From: Ralstonia sp. A12
Lineage (GTDB): Bacteria; Pseudomonadota; Gammaproteobacteria; Burkholderiales; Burkholderiaceae
Assembly (NCBI RefSeq): GCF_000801955.1
Contig: NZ_JSZO01000008.1
Location: 186,001 to 250,000 of the forward strand
Direction: 5' to 3'
DNA length: 64,000 nucleotides
Shown here: positions 61,388 through 64,000 of the stretch, one piece after another
How the letters are laid out: the number at the start of each line of letters is the position of its first letter
Position numbering within the stretch: position 1 is the first letter of the stretch
Notes under the pieces: model-generated
Databases searched by the model: none
Told to the model about the DNA's origin: nothing
Seen by the model: only the letters and a program-made list of their open reading frames with translations
Program-made: the position numbers and the translations under genes

Positions 61388-61427
61388 AATCTCGAAAATG
61401 CGAACCGCGCGTTCGGTGCTACCGAAC
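61388..61427 (-). promoter_or_regulatory. Shared 40-bp motif, copy 4 (MHS permease)
   Basis: It begins AATCTCGAAAATGCGAACC and ends GTTCGGT-GCT-ACCGAAC, a perfect inverted repeat. Three half sites are in register with copy 2. It is 59 bp before the start codon at 61329. Confidence 0.65.
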
Positions 61428-61519
61428 GCGGCATGCCCGGTGCCGATTGCGAGCCCCGCACAGCCTGCTACAGCGGCCGCGGAGGTCACCGAGCGGCAAC
61501 CTCTGAGCCTGACGCCTGT

Positions 61520-62416
61520 TCAGTCGAGCGCCTTGTCGTTCGGGTGTTTCAACAGCGCCTTCATGTCGTCGGACATCGGGAAGTCGAGGCTGAACCCTTT
61601 TGGTGGAACCGGTTGGGTGAACCACTTCGTATACATCGCCTCGATGGTGCCGTCCTTCATCAACCCGGCGATCACGTCGTCCGCCAGCTTTTTGAACTGC
61701 GGATCATTCTGGCGAAGCATGCAGCCATACGCCTCTCTGGACTGAGGCTTACCCACGACAATCCAGTCCGAGGGGTTCTTAGCCTTCGCACGCTCGCCAT
61801 ACACGAGCGCATCGTCGTTCATGAAGGCGACGGCTCGCCCCGTCTCAAGCGTCAAGAATGACTGTGCCTGATCCTTGCTGCTGATGATGTTCATGCCGAG
61901 CTTGCGCTCATCATTCATCTTGCGCAGCAACCGCTCCGTTGTGCTGCCGGCATTGACCACCACGTTCTTGCCCTGCAGATCGGACCAATCCTTGATACCG
62001 CTGTCCCTCTTGGTCAGCAGGCGCGTTCCGATAATGAAGATGGTGTTGCTGAACGCTACTTGCCTCTGCCGCTCGAGGTTGTTGGTCGTGACGCTGCACT
62101 CCAGATCGATGGTGCCGTTCAGCAGCAGCGGAATGCGATTCTGCGCTGTAAGCGGAACCTCCTTCACCTGGAGGTTTGGCAACTTCAACTGCGTCTTGAT
62201 GGCCTCCACGATCTTGAGGCTGATGTCGTGCGAGTAGCCGACCTGTCGTAGGCCACCCAGGTTGTAGCTAAACGGAACAGAGCTCTCGCGCACGCCGAGC
62301 GAAATCACGCCCGTGTCCTTGATCTTCTGCAACGACGGGCCAAGTTCAGCGCCGATGGCCTGCTGCGATACCCAATGCGCCGCAAGTGCGACACAGGTCA
62401 GAATGACCTTCTTCAT
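61520..62416 (-). CDS. Amino-acid ABC transporter binding protein (GltI-like)
   Basis: 298 residues from ATG at 62416; signal peptide ends near residue 22 (AIG-A). LQKIKDTGVISLGVRESSVPFSY and the later TIDLECSVTTNNLERQRQVAFS are typical of family 3 (glutamate/aspartate) binding proteins. No permease or ATPase genes follow in the window, so it stands alone. Ligand probably an acidic amino acid or a dicarboxylate. Confidence 0.9.
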   Translation of the reverse strand: MKKVILTCVALAAHWVSQQAIGAELGPSLQKIKDTGVISLGVRESSVPFSYNLGGLRQVGYSHDISLKIVEAIKTQLKLPNLQVKEVPLTAQNRIPLLLNGTIDLECSVTTNNLERQRQVAFSNTIFIIGTRLLTKRDSGIKDWSDLQGKNVVVNAGSTTERLLRKMNDERKLGMNIISSKDQAQSFLTLETGRAVAFMNDDALVYGERAKAKNPSDWIVVGKPQSREAYGCMLRQNDPQFKKLADDVIAGLMKDGTIEAMYTKWFTQPVPPKGFSLDFPMSDDMKALLKHPNDKALD

Positions 62417-62797
62417 GCTCCCCTCCTCGTGTGGCCAACCCATAAGGTGTCGGTCTTCATGCACTTGCATTCGAGGCGCTGGCGCGGTTGGGCATGCGCC
62501 GCTCTGCTTGGCACCGCCTTGCCCCGTGGTGAGTGTGTGATGACCCTTGGCGAGCCATCCTATATGGGGGAAGCCACTGACATGAAATACCATTTTCTGA
62601 TGCACCTATCTTGAACTTTGATAGGCCATCAAAGTGGCTGCGCAACTCAAGGCAGTAACTTTTGAAAATGGTTTTGGGACGATTGAATGGCTGTCCCCAA
62701 CCAGCGCCGGCGAGAGTGAGGCAAGCGCGCGTTATTGGCTTACCATGACCTGCAACGAAAAACTTGAGCACCGCAATCGCTTGTGGCGTCGCTCCAT
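62417..62797. other. 381-bp gap with a strong inverted repeat
   Basis: No gene is seen. ACTTTGAT (62615-62622) and ATCAAAGT (62628-62635) form a perfect inverted repeat. The leftward binding-protein promoter and the rightward promoter of the small unknown gene must both lie here. Confidence 0.55.
62615..62635. promoter_or_regulatory. Operator-like inverted repeat
   Basis: ACTTTGAT-AGGCC-ATCAAAGT is a perfect 8+5+8 palindrome between the divergent genes at 62416 and 62798. No adjacent regulator gene is present in the window. Confidence 0.45.
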
Positions 62798-63196
62798 ATG
62801 AACGATCTGCCTTACCTGGATTTCCAGCAACTCGAAAACCTGGCTTCACGCTCCGACAGCGTGCAGATGCCTTGTGAGTGTTCCAAGACGTCGCTGGCAG
62901 GCTGGTCCAGCCTCCCCGTCTCTTTCCCTGAAGAACAGTTGCAGCGCATCGGCACGCTCGTCCAGGGCAATGTTGACGAAGCTACCTTTGCAGAGTTCCA
63001 CCCCGGCGGCACGGGGTATTGGTCTGATGATGCACCGATCGCCCCTCGTTATCTTCCGTACAACCGGAGCGATGTCTGGGAATGCATGGTTTGCGACCGC
63101 GTCTTCCTTCGATATACGGAAGGAGGCGGCTATTTTGTCGATCAGCGCATTCGGGCACTGAGCTGTACCCTGTTGGTGGACGCTGCACTGCCCTAG
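62798..63196 (+). CDS. Small cysteine-containing conserved-type protein of unknown function
   Basis: 132 residues from ATG at 62798. It has no signal peptide or membrane helix. Two cysteine pairs (PCECSK and CMVCDRVF) suggest a small metal site. The middle part (FAEFHPGGTGYWSDDAPIAPRYLPYNRSDVWECMVCDRVFLRY, quoted in pieces) is rich in aromatic residues. I do not recognise the family. A good terminator follows 38 bp downstream. Confidence 0.6.
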   Translation: MNDLPYLDFQQLENLASRSDSVQMPCECSKTSLAGWSSLPVSFPEEQLQRIGTLVQGNVDEATFAEFHPGGTGYWSDDAPIAPRYLPYNRSDVWECMVCDRVFLRYTEGGGYFVDQRIRALSCTLLVDAALP

Positions 63197-63233
63197 CACT
63201 ACTCCATGCGCACAGGTTTCTGCCGCGCAGAGC

Positions 63234-63262
63234 AAAACGGCCCGGACGATCCGGGCCGTTTT
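63234..63262. terminator. Bidirectional terminator
   Basis: AAAACGGCCCGGA (63234-63246) pairs perfectly with TCCGGGCCGTTTT (63250-63262) over a 3-nt loop, with A and T runs at both ends. It separates the convergent genes ending at 63196 and 63265. Confidence 0.9.
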
Positions 63263-63264
63263 CT

Positions 63265-64000
63265 TTAAAGTGCTGCCAACTCTTCTGTGATGGCGAGAAA
63301 GCGCACGATGTCCCTAGGCGTATGGCAATGCAGCGGGGATACCCGCACCGCGCCGGAGAGGTTGAACGACTTCAACATGCGTCCAGAGTAAAGGCTGGAG
63401 GCGACCCGTTCGTAGACAATGACCCCGCGCTTCTCATACTCGCGCACCGCTTCGGTGGGCTCAATATTCTGAAAGCCCACGCCAACGATCAGGTCGCGCT
63501 GCGTTAGATCAGGATGGTCCCAGTAGACTTCGATGCCACGCATCTGACGCAGACCGCCCTGCCCGCCATAGCCATCCAGCAACGCCGTAAGTAGCGCTCG
63601 TTCATGCTGTTCAATCCGGTGCATACCTTCAACGAACAGCGCGCGGCGGTCGGTCTGATCGCTGAAATACCGGCCGATCCACGTCACGTAGTCGACAATC
63701 GTGCTGACTACCGCGAATTGCGCCGGCGCAGGGCTGCCCAACTCCCATTCTCCCGGCTGCTTTGCGCTCAGCCGGTGATGAGGAAGCCCCGCCGCGCGCG
63801 GCGAGAGCCATGACATGCCGGAACCACGGCAACCAAAGAATTTGTACGGCGCGAAGTTGATGCCGTCGACCGGCGTCTTCTTCAGATCAATCACACCGTG
63901 AGGGGCGTGCTGTACCGCATCCACAACGATGAACAGCCCTGGCTTCTTCGCACGTGCTCGCTCCACGATGGTGGCGATATCGAGCTTCGCGCCGGAGATG
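63265..64000 (-). CDS. Class V aminotransferase / cysteine desulfurase-like (5' end outside window)
   Basis: The frame runs on through the right edge (ISGAKLDIATIV is readable before an internal GTG), so the N-terminus is missing; 245 residues are visible. VVDAVQHAPHGVIDLKKTPVD and the PLP lysine in INFAPYKFFGCRGSGMSWLS are typical of fold type I class V enzymes. The C-terminal domain ends VRVSPLHCHTPRDIVRFL. It could be a desulfurase, kynureninase-like or 2-aminoethylphosphonate-type transaminase; the visible part does not decide. Confidence 0.88.
   Translation of the reverse strand, partial: ISGAKLDIATIVERARAKKPGLFIVVDAVQHAPHGVIDLKKTPVDGINFAPYKFFGCRGSGMSWLSPRAAGLPHHRLSAKQPGEWELGSPAPAQFAVVSTIVDYVTWIGRYFSDQTDRRALFVEGMHRIEQHERALLTALLDGYGGQGGLRQMRGIEVYWDHPDLTQRDLIVGVGFQNIEPTEAVREYEKRGVIVYERVASSLYSGRMLKSFNLSGAVRVSPLHCHTPRDIVRFLAITEELAAL

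Noticed and set aside
1-64000. CRISPR array, tRNA, rRNA, riboswitch or replication origin
   Set aside because: I saw no regular spacer-repeat array, cloverleaf, rRNA-like stretch, known riboswitch core or DnaA-box cluster on reading through.

Overview
The window is high-GC, densely coded DNA with the gene style of a betaproteobacterium of the Burkholderiales, most likely Ralstonia or a close relative such as Cupriavidus. This is inferred from codon use, the many LysR and MHS-family genes and a long intergenic inverted repeat of a kind I associate with that group. I saw no rRNA, tRNA, CRISPR array or phage. One broken IS5-type transposase is present.

Region 1 (1-13.6 kb) is ordinary accessory chromosome: a DUF58/MoxR pair cut by the left edge, a TetR-controlled MFS transporter, a lone modA behind a ModE-type site, LysR, HxlR and GntR regulators, a GNAT enzyme, a VOC protein and three more MFS transporters. 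Region 2 (13.6-16.9 kb) holds an AT-rich patch with a beta-trefoil lectin gene, a four-repeat membrane protein, a small lipoprotein and the transposase remnant.

Region 3 (16.9-45.5 kb) is the most unusual part and looks like one co-regulated envelope system. Leftward genes encode an outer-membrane protein, a complete RND/MFP/TolC pump, a periplasmic beta-propeller and a small periplasmic protein. Rightward genes encode a sensor kinase, an SsuABC-like ABC transporter, a two-domain periplasmic protein, four PstS-like binding proteins and a 968-residue TonB-dependent receptor. Beyond a response regulator come a second four-repeat membrane protein and a leftward operon for a PepSY/reductase fusion, a two-domain alpha-beta barrel protein, a second SsuA-like protein and a second outer-membrane protein. 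An unrecognised periplasmic domain occurs five times here: once alone, twice in one protein and twice on the front of the receptor. Direct repeats TTCAG-N6-TTCA lie upstream of at least three of the transcription units, which suggests one OmpR-type regulon. The substrate is unknown.

Region 4 (46.2-62.4 kb) is catabolic. An acyl-CoA dehydrogenase, a FAS1-like hydratase, a family III CoA-transferase, two HpcH/HpaI-type CoA lyases, a LysR regulator and an MHS permease match the known itaconate-degradation gene set of Pseudomonas aeruginosa. Four of their promoters share a 40-bp motif about 60-75 bp before the start codon. Between them sits a second unit: a split thiamine-diphosphate 2-oxoacid decarboxylase, an aldehyde dehydrogenase, a hydrolase and an exporter, with its own LysR gene. 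The right end has an amino-acid type binding protein, a small cysteine-containing unknown and a class V aminotransferase cut by the edge.
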